This document shows, in pieces, positions 24,169 through 30,309 of a DNA stretch of 35,100 nucleotides. Position numbers and translations under genes: made by a program. Source of the stretch: a virus. The stretch is taken from positions 1 to 35,100 of IMG/VR virus record IMGVR_UViG_3300020452_000244; one strand, written 5' to 3'. Numbering within the stretch: the stretch's first letter is position 1; the number at the start of each line of letters is the position of its first letter. The notes beneath the pieces are model-generated. The model ran no database searches and was not told where the DNA came from. It saw only the letters and a program-made list of their open reading frames with translations.

Positions 24169-24831
24169 TTAGTTACCTTGAGTTACATTTACAGTACATC
24201 CACCAGATGTATGACAATTCTGGGTTAATGTATAACTTTGGTTTGTATTACCTTGTTGTATTATATTTAATGTTGTAGGTTGACTTCCCTGTAATCTAAT
24301 TTGTGAATTATGATTTGCATCACCTTTTTGTAGTATATTAGTTTCTGAACCAGAAGTAGTTCCATAAAAATAGGTATGATTGTAATGACTTCCAGTACCT
24401 TCTTGCCAAAGTTCATGTTCAACTGAATTTGCATGGATGTCTAGATTATGTGTATGTGTTCCATTTTGATAAATGTCTACATCATTACTATTACCCCAGA
24501 TGTGTCTTCCATAAGTTGCACCATTTAATTGTTGAACAGCTTCATTGTTGTTTGTTCCATCAACATCACCACCCCACGATTTACCAGAACCCCAGTAAGA
24601 TACCCATGAGATAGAATTATCACTACCACTTTGTGATAAGTTAAATACATTACCAGAATGTGCAAACGAAAAGTCTATCGTATTTCCATATCCTACTTGT
24701 GATATTGTAAGTGATAAATCATCACCACTGCCACCAACTTGTTCTACATGAACATGGTTGTCATCACTGGGCCCTGCATATACTGGTAACCCAATACTAA
24801 TTAGACTGATTAATAATAATTTGTGAATCAT
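24169..24831 (-). CDS. Curlin-repeat (CsgA/CsgB-like) exported protein
   Basis: A 220-residue secreted protein from the ATG at 24831, which has AGGAG 6 nt upstream. A signal peptide (KLLLISLISIGLPVYA) precedes a mature region made of curlin-type repeats with the xQxGxxN core: ISQVGYGNT, LSQSGSDNS, IYQNGTHTHN, WQEGTGSHYN, LQKGDANHN, IQQGNTNQS and a final VTQGN. Such repeats stack as a beta-solenoid amyloid in curli fibres. Two Cys near the C-terminus (NCHTSGGC) could form a disulfide. The mature N-terminus, DDNHVHVEQVG, matches that of the other curlin protein. It should be secreted through the CsgG pore encoded in the same operon. Overlaps the FecR gene by 35 nt. Confidence 0.85.
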   Translation of the reverse strand: MIHKLLLISLISIGLPVYAGPSDDNHVHVEQVGGSGDDLSLTISQVGYGNTIDFSFAHSGNVFNLSQSGSDNSISWVSYWGSGKSWGGDVDGTNNNEAVQQLNGATYGRHIWGNSNDVDIYQNGTHTHNLDIHANSVEHELWQEGTGSHYNHTYFYGTTSGSETNILQKGDANHNSQIRLQGSQPTTLNIIQQGNTNQSYTLTQNCHTSGGCTVNVTQGN

Positions 24832-25945
24832 CTCCATCTCCTATGAGGATTACTCCCTCATATCCTTCTACTATTGTTTGTAGATATACATTTGAACCAC
24901 TGTCAAATGAAATCTCTATAACTCCATTTACATCTCTAAAGAAGACTAACTTCTCATCTTCAATAAACACATTATATTGTGAGTCTGTATTTAATCCTAT
25001 CTTTGCACCATCTACTCTGAAAGTTCCTATACTCCCGCTACTATCACCAGATGACCCAGAACCTCTTATTTTCTTATCTAATGCTTCTATGACATCTAGT
25101 ACATCAACTAATAGATTTACATTTAATGCATCTATATCCAATGCAGAATACTCTAAGTCTTCTTCTGTTTCTTCAAGTTCATCTACTTCTAAATCGTTAA
25201 ACTCTAAGTAATCTACATCAAGTATGCCTTGGTCTTTATCTAGGTCATCTGCAGCTTGTTCTTGTATTGCAACCTTGACCTCTTGTGGTGGATTAACAAT
25301 AAACATATTATTAATCATACTAGGTGTAATGTTGTTTATAGTCACTGCAACTGTTGGTGGTGTCTCAAGTGCTGACACCATAGTTGCTTGATAAGGTTGG
25401 TTTAATAACATCTCACCACCTTCATTACTCACCACTATCTCTCCAGATGCAGAACCATCTTCATCTGGAAGTAAAACTACAAGTGACCTACCAAGTTCAT
25501 CAATTGTAGTTGTAAAATCTGTGCCATTTATGGCAATCTGGGCAGTCGGTGTTGACACCGATATATTTGCCTTTTTTATTTTGTTCCCTTTCCCAGATGC
25601 AAATCTTGCTGTTCCTTGTGCCATTCTAATTGCCATCTTGGACTTACTAGGATTAGGGTCATAATAAACTTCATCAATATACACGATTGTATGTTCTGTT
25701 AATGCAAGTTCTTCTTCATCTAAGAACTCAATTAACATACGACCATTTACTGTTCGTGCCTCATCATATAAAACTACATTTGAACCTACTTGACTAGGTA
25801 GTCTTTCATTATTTCTAACGATACCACCTACACCTGTAGATTCAACTATATCACCTATGGGGTCTTGTGCATAGACCGACCCCATAAGTAGAAATACACT
25901 AACTGTCGTTAGCAGCGTCTTTTTGTGTAATCTGAATAGTTGCAT
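24797..25945 (-). CDS. FecR-domain exported protein with curlin-like tail
   Basis: A 382-residue protein with a signal peptide (TTVSVFLLMGSVYAQ). Residues about 30-190 form a FecR domain: GGIVRNNERLPSQVGSNVVLYDEARTV..., RMAQGTARFASG, and VSTPTAQIAINGTDF, the typical repeat of strands ending in a TPTAxxxxxGT core. An acidic middle (DLEVDELEETEEDLEY) and a Gly/Ser linker lead to a beta-rich C-terminus ending in IGDGDDSQIIINQSN, which resembles a curlin repeat. FecR domains are periplasmic. Here the protein may link the curlin fibre to the CHASE2 sensor, which is inference. It overlaps the preceding curlin gene by 47 nt. Confidence 0.85.
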   Translation of the reverse strand: MQLFRLHKKTLLTTVSVFLLMGSVYAQDPIGDIVESTGVGGIVRNNERLPSQVGSNVVLYDEARTVNGRMLIEFLDEEELALTEHTIVYIDEVYYDPNPSKSKMAIRMAQGTARFASGKGNKIKKANISVSTPTAQIAINGTDFTTTIDELGRSLVVLLPDEDGSASGEIVVSNEGGEMLLNQPYQATMVSALETPPTVAVTINNITPSMINNMFIVNPPQEVKVAIQEQAADDLDKDQGILDVDYLEFNDLEVDELEETEEDLEYSALDIDALNVNLLVDVLDVIEALDKKIRGSGSSGDSSGSIGTFRVDGAKIGLNTDSQYNVFIEDEKLVFFRDVNGVIEISFDSGSNVYLQTIVEGYEGVILIGDGDDSQIIINQSN

Positions 25946-26633
25946 TGTCAGAATCTATATCCATGATGATTTTTGCATCTGGACTTGTACAAGCATTACT
26001 TGCACCACTTACGCATGTTCCAGATATTTGATTAATATCAATATCACCACTGTCACCTGTATAATCTACAGTCTGAGTATGTGAACCATCCTTCATAAGT
26101 ACATTTAGGTTGTTACTGTCACCAGTAATTTCCCAGTTAAATGTGTTATCATCTGATTCAAAGTCTAAGTCAAAAACATTTGAATTACCAATAATGGTCA
26201 TATCCAAATCTAATCTTTCTGCACTAAACTGATAGCCTTGGTCTAAATCCCAAGTGTTCGAATCACCTGTAACTGTAATATCGTATACTGAATCATCAGC
26301 AGAACCAGAAGCACCAATATTCCAATCTAGAACATTAGAGTCACCTGTAAAAGATAAATCTAAATCAGATGTATCTAATATTAATGGCCCAAATATTTTA
26401 TTCTGGTTACCTATCTGGTCGATATCAATAGTTAAAGTAGTACCTGTTATAACCATTTTTTCGTCAGCAGCAGAGTTGTTTGCAACTTTGTTACCGAATC
26501 CTACTTGGTCAATATAGAGGGTTAAAGTATCCCCTTCTTGGTCTATCCTAATTTCATTATCATCAGTCGCTTGTGCGAAAAGAATGTTAGTCGACATTAG
26601 TGCAATTAAGCAAAAACTAATTAGTTTCTTCAT
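25899..26633 (-). CDS. Curlin-repeat (CsgA/CsgB-like) exported protein
   Basis: A 244-residue protein from the ATG at 26633 (GAGGAG upstream, overlapping csgG by 17 nt). A signal peptide (KKLISFCLIALMSTNILFAQA) precedes repeats of two kinds: canonical curlin units IDQVGFGNK and IDQIGNQNK, and a variant FTGDSN, VTGDSN, IIGNSN, ITGDSN series spaced about 20-35 residues apart, each followed by a hydrophobic/Asp strand. The protein is strongly acidic. Two cysteines (GTCVSGASNAC) are near the C-terminus, as in the other curlin protein. It is the likely major or nucleator subunit of a curli-like fibre; which of the two is CsgA or CsgB cannot be told. Confidence 0.85.
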   Translation of the reverse strand: MKKLISFCLIALMSTNILFAQATDDNEIRIDQEGDTLTLYIDQVGFGNKVANNSAADEKMVITGTTLTIDIDQIGNQNKIFGPLILDTSDLDLSFTGDSNVLDWNIGASGSADDSVYDITVTGDSNTWDLDQGYQFSAERLDLDMTIIGNSNVFDLDFESDDNTFNWEITGDSNNLNVLMKDGSHTQTVDYTGDSGDIDINQISGTCVSGASNACTSPDAKIIMDIDSDNATIQITQKDAANDS

Positions 26634-27639
26634 TTTCTTCAAGCTCCTCGAAAGGTTCTATTTCCTCACCAGTGATTTTTTCTACTTCATCATACCATGC
26701 GTCCACAGCATGTTTATCATTAGTCCCATCACTATTGTGAGGATGTCTATGACCTTCCTCTATTATCCAATAACCCCTGTCGTGGCCTTGGTATATTAAT
26801 TCCAACACTCCTGCCTCAATAGCACTTCGTGTTGCGTATGTCACTGACTCATTATTACCCACCCCATCCTCGATTTCTATTAGTTGAGTACCTTCTTCGA
26901 TGAATCTAAACACATCGCCTCCAGAACCATAACTCAAAATAGTTTTCCGAGTCTGTACATTTAATAAAACTTCTCCTGTTAAAACAGAAACAGCTCTAAT
27001 TGAAACTGTTACAGCATCTTGTCGATACTGTTTACTAAATCCAATACCAAGTGTTCTGGCACCTTTTCCGCCAGTTTTGATATTAGTATCATAACCTATA
27101 ACCCCACCTTCAATAATCATGCCAGCAAAGAGCATAGGTGCAATTCCTTTTGCATCTTCACCTTTTGCATCTGCCCATTCTTTTCTTGCAGAACGAATAA
27201 TTTGTCTTTCTCTTACTAGGTGGTCTAATCCTGTTCTTTCTACAACTCTAAACCATGTTCCACCACCAGCAGTTTTTAGTGCATCTATCAACATTGCATC
27301 TGCACCTTGTGTCACTGCTGTCGAGAACGATGCATACTGGTCTAATTGTTTTCTTTGACCTGTTAAATCTTGAAACTTATATACTGCAACAATAGGTTTT
27401 TCTTTTGCTGGTGGTAACTGTAATAGTTCCAGATATGCTGGAAGTTTTACAACTATTGGACTTTCAACACAAATGTATTGTCGTGTCCAAACCTTTGCAA
27501 CTCCAGTAACAACATCTTTACTAAACCCCTCATCAAATCTTCCAGTCTCATATGCACAATCAGCTGGGTTCTCCGAGAACTTAGGTGTTGATGCACATCC
27601 TGTTAAGATTGCAAGAGTTAGTATGGAAAACCATTTCAT
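26617..27639 (-). CDS. csgG: CsgG-like curli secretion pore lipoprotein
   Basis: A 340-residue outer-membrane lipoprotein. The lipobox LTGC puts the lipidated Cys at residue 15. The core matches CsgG: VVKLPAYLELLQLPPAKEKPIVAVYKFQDLTGQRK, then GADAMLIDAL, WFRVVERTGLDHLVRERQIIR, the MIIEGGVIGYDTN strand and VSIRAVSVLTGEVLL, with transmembrane strands around the SYGSGGDVFRFIE region. In bacteria CsgG forms a nonameric pore for unfolded curlin subunits. A C-terminal acidic extension of about 55 residues makes it longer than E. coli CsgG (277). The ATG overlaps the csgF stop by 1 nt and has GGAGG upstream. Confidence 0.95.
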   Translation of the reverse strand: MKWFSILTLAILTGCASTPKFSENPADCAYETGRFDEGFSKDVVTGVAKVWTRQYICVESPIVVKLPAYLELLQLPPAKEKPIVAVYKFQDLTGQRKQLDQYASFSTAVTQGADAMLIDALKTAGGGTWFRVVERTGLDHLVRERQIIRSARKEWADAKGEDAKGIAPMLFAGMIIEGGVIGYDTNIKTGGKGARTLGIGFSKQYRQDAVTVSIRAVSVLTGEVLLNVQTRKTILSYGSGGDVFRFIEEGTQLIEIEDGVGNNESVTYATRSAIEAGVLELIYQGHDRGYWIIEEGHRHPHNSDGTNDKHAVDAWYDEVEKITGEEIEPFEELEENEETN

Positions 27640-28160
27640 TAACCGCCTCCATCACCATCAGATGAACCAGAACCATCATCTCCAAAGTAACCTGTACCTA
27701 TTGGTATTTCGATAACTGTTGATGAACCTTCTTGGTCAATAATAGTCATTCTAATGAACTCTGTCCCATCTTCGTTGGTAATAACCTCGTATGTAACTGT
27801 AGAACCCTCTAAAACAAATGACCCAAATCTTACTGGGTTATCATTTGAAAACATAGATTCAACTAATTGTTTTGCCATTTGAGCATAAATTCTGCTCTCT
27901 AAATTTCTAATAAATTTTGCAAGTGTTGTATTATCTGCTTCTCTTTCTGCAGCTTTTCTTGCAGACTCAAGTGCATCTTCGATTGCTTGTTTTCTGCTGA
28001 ACTCTTGGTTCTCAATCGTAAGATAATGTGCGCCTGACCCTATTCCAGAAAATGATGGGTTCTTAAACTTATGTTTAATTTCATCTGCTAATAGTCCTTG
28101 TGATAATGTCATCATTATTATCGAACCAAACAATATTGATGTTATTAAATATCTATTCAT
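27639..28160 (-). CDS. csgF: CsgF-like curli assembly factor
   Basis: A 173-residue exported protein with a signal peptide (cleavage likely after LLA, residue 25). The mature N-terminus, HKFKNPSFSGIG, matches the CsgF peptide that plugs into the CsgG channel, and the body has the CsgF layout: a helical segment ending in NLESRIYAQMAKQLVE and strands (RFGSFVLEGSTVTYEVI, MTIIDQEGSSTVIEIP). In bacteria CsgF couples the pore to surface nucleation. A Gly/Ser/Asp-rich tail follows. The start overlaps the preceding gene by 8 nt, with GAGGA upstream. Confidence 0.92.
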   Translation of the reverse strand: MNRYLITSILFGSIIMMTLSQGLLADEIKHKFKNPSFSGIGSGAHYLTIENQEFSRKQAIEDALESARKAAEREADNTTLAKFIRNLESRIYAQMAKQLVESMFSNDNPVRFGSFVLEGSTVTYEVITNEDGTEFIRMTIIDQEGSSTVIEIPIGTGYFGDDGSGSSDGDGGG

Positions 28161-28419
28161 TCCCCTTTTCCTCTTCCAAGTATTTTTGACGCTCCCTATA
28201 TTCTAAAACCACATTAATTTTTTCTTGTAGTCTTATCATGTCTTGGTCTAACATTCTTAATTGGTCTGTAAGTTTGATACTTGATGCAAACATTCGACCT
28301 AGTGCTGGTTTTACTTCAACAGTAATAAACTTCCATGTGTAATAGATAAAGTAACCCATACCCAGTGCCATTGCGACTGGAAATCCGAATTCTGCTATTA
28401 TTTGGGCAATTTTCTCCAT
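28153..28419 (-). CDS. One-pass membrane protein B, paralogue of its neighbour
   Basis: An 88-residue protein: short N-terminus, one transmembrane helix (FPVAMALGMGYFIYYTWKFI), and a helical, coiled-coil-like cytoplasmic or periplasmic part with a charged end. It aligns along its length with the upstream gene product (E-x-G-x-P, a hydrophobic stretch, then D-I/M-x-R-hydrophobic). It starts at the ATG at 28419, whose A is the last base of the upstream stop. It may be a holin-like or curli-associated membrane protein; sequence does not decide. Confidence 0.75.
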   Translation of the reverse strand: MEKIAQIIAEFGFPVAMALGMGYFIYYTWKFITVEVKPALGRMFASSIKLTDQLRMLDQDMIRLQEKINVVLEYRERQKYLEEEKGNE

Positions 28420-28712
28420 CAATCTCTTCTTGCATCGATTTTGCCATCCTCTACAAAGTTTTCTGCTCTAGCCACTCTATCAATAGGTGGAGTTAATTCT
28501 AATGCACTACTAACTAATAAATCGATTCTTAATATGTCGTTGTTCATGACCGATGCACGAGTTTCCAACATTTTTATAATATTTTCTGTACTTTTAATTT
28601 GTCCAATAACAGAGTCAAAGATGTATTTCATACTTAAAAATATGAAAAACGCCATTACGACTGCCCCAAAAATCGGAACACCCACTTCACTCATAAAATT
28701 CAATAAAGACAT
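28419..28712 (-). CDS. One-pass membrane protein A, head of the curli-like operon
   Basis: A 97-residue protein with one transmembrane helix (VPIFGAVVMAFFIFLSMKYIF) after a short N-terminus, then a coiled-coil segment (ENIIKMLETRASVMNNDILRIDLLV). It aligns with the following gene, suggesting a tandem duplication. AGGAGAG precedes the ATG and a consensus T4-type late promoter lies 20 nt upstream, so this is the first gene of the operon ending at 21798. Function unknown. Confidence 0.78.
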   Translation of the reverse strand: MSLLNFMSEVGVPIFGAVVMAFFIFLSMKYIFDSVIGQIKSTENIIKMLETRASVMNNDILRIDLLVSSALELTPPIDRVARAENFVEDGKIDARRD

Positions 28713-28731
28713 AATCTCTCCTGTTCGTAAG

Positions 28732-28739
28732 TATTTATA
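28732..28739 (-). promoter_or_regulatory. T4-type late promoter of the curli-like operon
   Basis: The minus strand reads TATAAATACTTA, a full match to the late octamer, 20 nt before the ATG at 28712, with a strong AGGAGAG site in the leader. No other promoter is obvious until 20585, so the curli genes should be expressed late. Confidence 0.8.
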
Positions 28740-28773
28740 CTTTGAGAGGTCTTAAACTGATATTATTATCAAA

Positions 28774-29124
28774 TTAAAATGTCATTGAGACACCACATCC
28801 ACATGATGCAGTAACATTTGGGTTTGTAAATGTGAATTCTTCTTGAATTCCATTCTTTACATAATCTAGAACTAGATTATTAAGATAGGGTAGAGACATA
28901 TTATCGACATGAATAGAGAACTTACCAAAGTCTAGAACATGGTCAGAAGGGTCACTGGAAGAGTTGTAGTCAAATATGTATTCATATCCACCACAACCAC
29001 CACCAGTGATTCCTAACCTTATCTCAGAGACACCTCTATCCTCTGTCCTTTTCAACAATTGTACAATTGCAGAATCAGTCAGTTCGATATTAGCTGTCGG
29101 ATTTGAGTATTCTATAGGCTCCAT
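28774..29124 (-). CDS. A-type iron-sulfur cluster carrier (IscA/ErpA-like)
   Basis: A 116-residue HesB/IscA-family protein from the ATG at 29124. The three cluster cysteines are present: C44 in TGGGCGGYEY and C108/C110 in the C-terminal SCGCG. These proteins bind and deliver iron or Fe-S clusters to target enzymes. A 2-residue TTG extension upstream is not needed. The start lies inside the 57-residue membrane ORF by 35 nt. Phage-encoded Fe-S carriers are known in marine myoviruses and may support Fe-S enzymes during infection. Confidence 0.92.
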   Translation of the reverse strand: MEPIEYSNPTANIELTDSAIVQLLKRTEDRGVSEIRLGITGGGCGGYEYIFDYNSSSDPSDHVLDFGKFSIHVDNMSLPYLNNLVLDYVKNGIQEEFTFTNPNVTASCGCGVSMTF

Positions 29125-29263
29125 AAGCAAGTCCTGCCCAAGCTAACCAATGTACGATTGGACTTAGTACTAATACTCCGAGTGAGATACCAACTATAAC
29201 AGCACCATCTAAAGACGATAGTTCTGCAAGTCTACCTTTACAGTATTCAACAATCATATTCAT
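29090..29263 (-). CDS. 57-residue membrane protein
   Basis: A small ORF with a GAGGA ribosome site 8 nt before the ATG. The product is MNMIVEYCKGRLAELSSLDG, then two adjoining hydrophobic stretches (AVIVGISLGVLVLSPIVHWL and AWAGLAYGAY), so one long or two short membrane helices, and a short basic end. It overlaps the IscA start by 35 nt in another frame. It follows the 79-residue gene by 11 nt. Function unknown; a holin-like role is possible. Confidence 0.65.
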   Translation of the reverse strand: MNMIVEYCKGRLAELSSLDGAVIVGISLGVLVLSPIVHWLAWAGLAYGAYRILKSDS

Positions 29264-29274
29264 GTTGTTTTCCT

Positions 29275-29514
29275 CTATTTGAACTCAGATACATTACCAG
29301 ATTCATCTCTAGTTATTATATTAACTAGACCCAACTGTTTTCTTCTAATCAACTCGTTTTTTACTTTTTGTCTGAGTTTGGGTTTCGTGTTATCATTATT
29401 ATAACATTGTAACAACTCTTTTATTGATTGAGTTTTCATATAGTGATGTTCGATGATTCTTTGATTAGAACCTCGTTTCACAACATTAACAGTTGGTTTA
29501 TATTTTACTGGCAT
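29275..29514 (-). CDS. Small basic phage protein
   Basis: A 79-residue protein beginning MPVKYKPTVNVVKRG, with a KPKLRQKVKNELIRRK helix. This pattern is familiar from small conserved proteins of marine T4-like phages. A consensus late promoter ends 8 nt before its ATG, giving a leader of about 3 nt and no Shine-Dalgarno sequence. Probably nucleic-acid binding given its charge; function unknown. Confidence 0.75.
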   Translation of the reverse strand: MPVKYKPTVNVVKRGSNQRIIEHHYMKTQSIKELLQCYNNDNTKPKLRQKVKNELIRRKQLGLVNIITRDESGNVSEFK

Positions 29515-29522
29515 AGTTATAG

Positions 29523-29530
29523 TATTTATA
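29523..29530 (-). promoter_or_regulatory. T4-type late promoter
   Basis: The minus strand reads TATAAATACTATAACT-ATG, a full match to the late consensus, driving the gene at 29275-29514 and the membrane ORF and IscA gene behind it. Confidence 0.78.
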
Positions 29531-29554
29531 AGAGTTTATATCTATATATCTAAA

Positions 29555-29593
29555 TTGTCACAAAAGTGTGTCAATTGTGACATTTATGTGACA
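29555..29593. repeat. Cluster of TGTGACA-type repeats
   Basis: Within about 40 bp the plus strand reads TTGTCACA (29555-29562), GTGTGTCA, TTGTGACA (29575-29582) and ATGTGACA (29586-29593). Two copies are direct, 11 bp (one helical turn) apart, and one is inverted. It lies between a hairpin and a late promoter, so it may be a binding site for a phage or host regulator. Confidence 0.5.
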
Positions 29594-29604
29594 TAAATAT
29601 AAGT

Positions 29605-29712
29605 ATGATTATATTTTTAAAAGAACAGTGGAAGGGATTCCACAAACTAATGAAGTCTGGTAGACTCAATAAAGTATGTAAAAAGGCAGGGATTGTAGAT
29701 ACTATTTCTTAA
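29605..29712 (+). CDS. Possible 35-residue protein on the opposite strand
   Basis: An ATG opens a 35-codon frame on the plus strand, the only plausible gene on that strand in the window. The product (MIIFLKEQWKGFHKLMKSGR...) is basic and helical. It has no Shine-Dalgarno sequence and overlaps the tail of the convergent 69-residue gene by 11 nt. A terminator-like hairpin for the minus strand lies inside it, so it may be a chance ORF in a control region. Confidence 0.3.
   Translation: MIIFLKEQWKGFHKLMKSGRLNKVCKKAGIVDTIS
29613..29643 (-). terminator. Probable Rho-independent terminator after the regA operon
   Basis: On the minus strand GTGGAA-TCCC-TTCCAC forms a 6-bp stem with a 4-nt loop, followed by TGTTCTTTT. 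It lies about 60 nt after the 69-residue gene and before the late promoter at 29523-29530. Confidence 0.6.
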
Positions 29713-29911
29713 GTTTTTCTACATCTGTTTCTAATTTTTCAATTCTTTCTAGTAAAAGTGGATGTTTTACGAACCATTTTTGTTCTTGTTTTATTATATC
29801 AAGACCAATTTTATATTCTAACCACTTATCAAGTTTCAATATAGTTTTATTATTTTTTACAAATGGTGTCTTGAGAACAACTTTTAGCACTGTCATTATT
29901 AATTGAAACAT
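29702..29911 (-). CDS. Small helical protein after RegA
   Basis: A 69-residue protein with a hydrophobic-basic N-terminal helix (FQLIMTVLKVVLKTPFV) and a coiled-coil C-terminus (LLLERIEKLETDVEKLKK). The ATG overlaps the regA stop by 1 nt. The N-terminal helix could associate with the membrane. Function unknown. Confidence 0.7.
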   Translation of the reverse strand: MFQLIMTVLKVVLKTPFVKNNKTILKLDKWLEYKIGLDIIKQEQKWFVKHPLLLERIEKLETDVEKLKK

Positions 29912-30309
29912 TACTTATTAACTACTCCGATGTTGTACTTTGGTATAAGTTCCCATTCAGTTTTTTCTTTGTGAGGTAAAACTTTAATCTGGGACATTGG
30001 TGCAATTGGGTCTTGGTGGTTGTTAGATATCACTTTGAGTAATCCCCATTCTTCTAGAAGTCGTGCAATTGCATTCCTTCTTCCAATATCAGAATCAATT
30101 AGACTACTATCCTTACCATCTAGTAAGAATAATTCTTTAAAATGCACGAGGAAATATCTACCTCGTTTGTGAAGTATATGGCAAGATTGGTAAAGTATTT
30201 TTTCTTTTCTGGACGCAACACCTATACGAGTAAGTGTTTCTTTTACTTTTAGAAAATCATCCTGTTGTTTTAACTCTACCTCTACCATGTTGGAGAGGTC
30301 ATAACTCAT
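29911..30309 (-). CDS. regA: RegA translational repressor
   Basis: A 132-residue protein very close to T4 RegA (122). The segment DDFLKVKETLTRIGVASRKEK and then LYQSCHILHKRGRYFLVHFKELF follow the T4 sequence nearly residue by residue, as do RRNAIARLLEEWGLLKVI and the end WELIPKYNIG. It represses translation of early mRNAs by binding their start regions. The first 7 residues are extra; the upstream ATG was kept because GGGAG precedes it. It overlaps gp62 by 1 nt, keeping the T4 order 62-regA. Confidence 0.95.
   Translation of the reverse strand: MSYDLSNMVEVELKQQDDFLKVKETLTRIGVASRKEKILYQSCHILHKRGRYFLVHFKELFLLDGKDSSLIDSDIGRRNAIARLLEEWGLLKVISNNHQDPIAPMSQIKVLPHKEKTEWELIPKYNIGVVNK

Noticed and set aside
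29555-29593. CRP (cAMP-receptor) binding site among the TGTGACA repeats
   Set aside because: It was attractive because of the cyclase, but the TGTGA-N6-TCACA palindrome is not present; the copies are direct or inverted with the wrong spacing.
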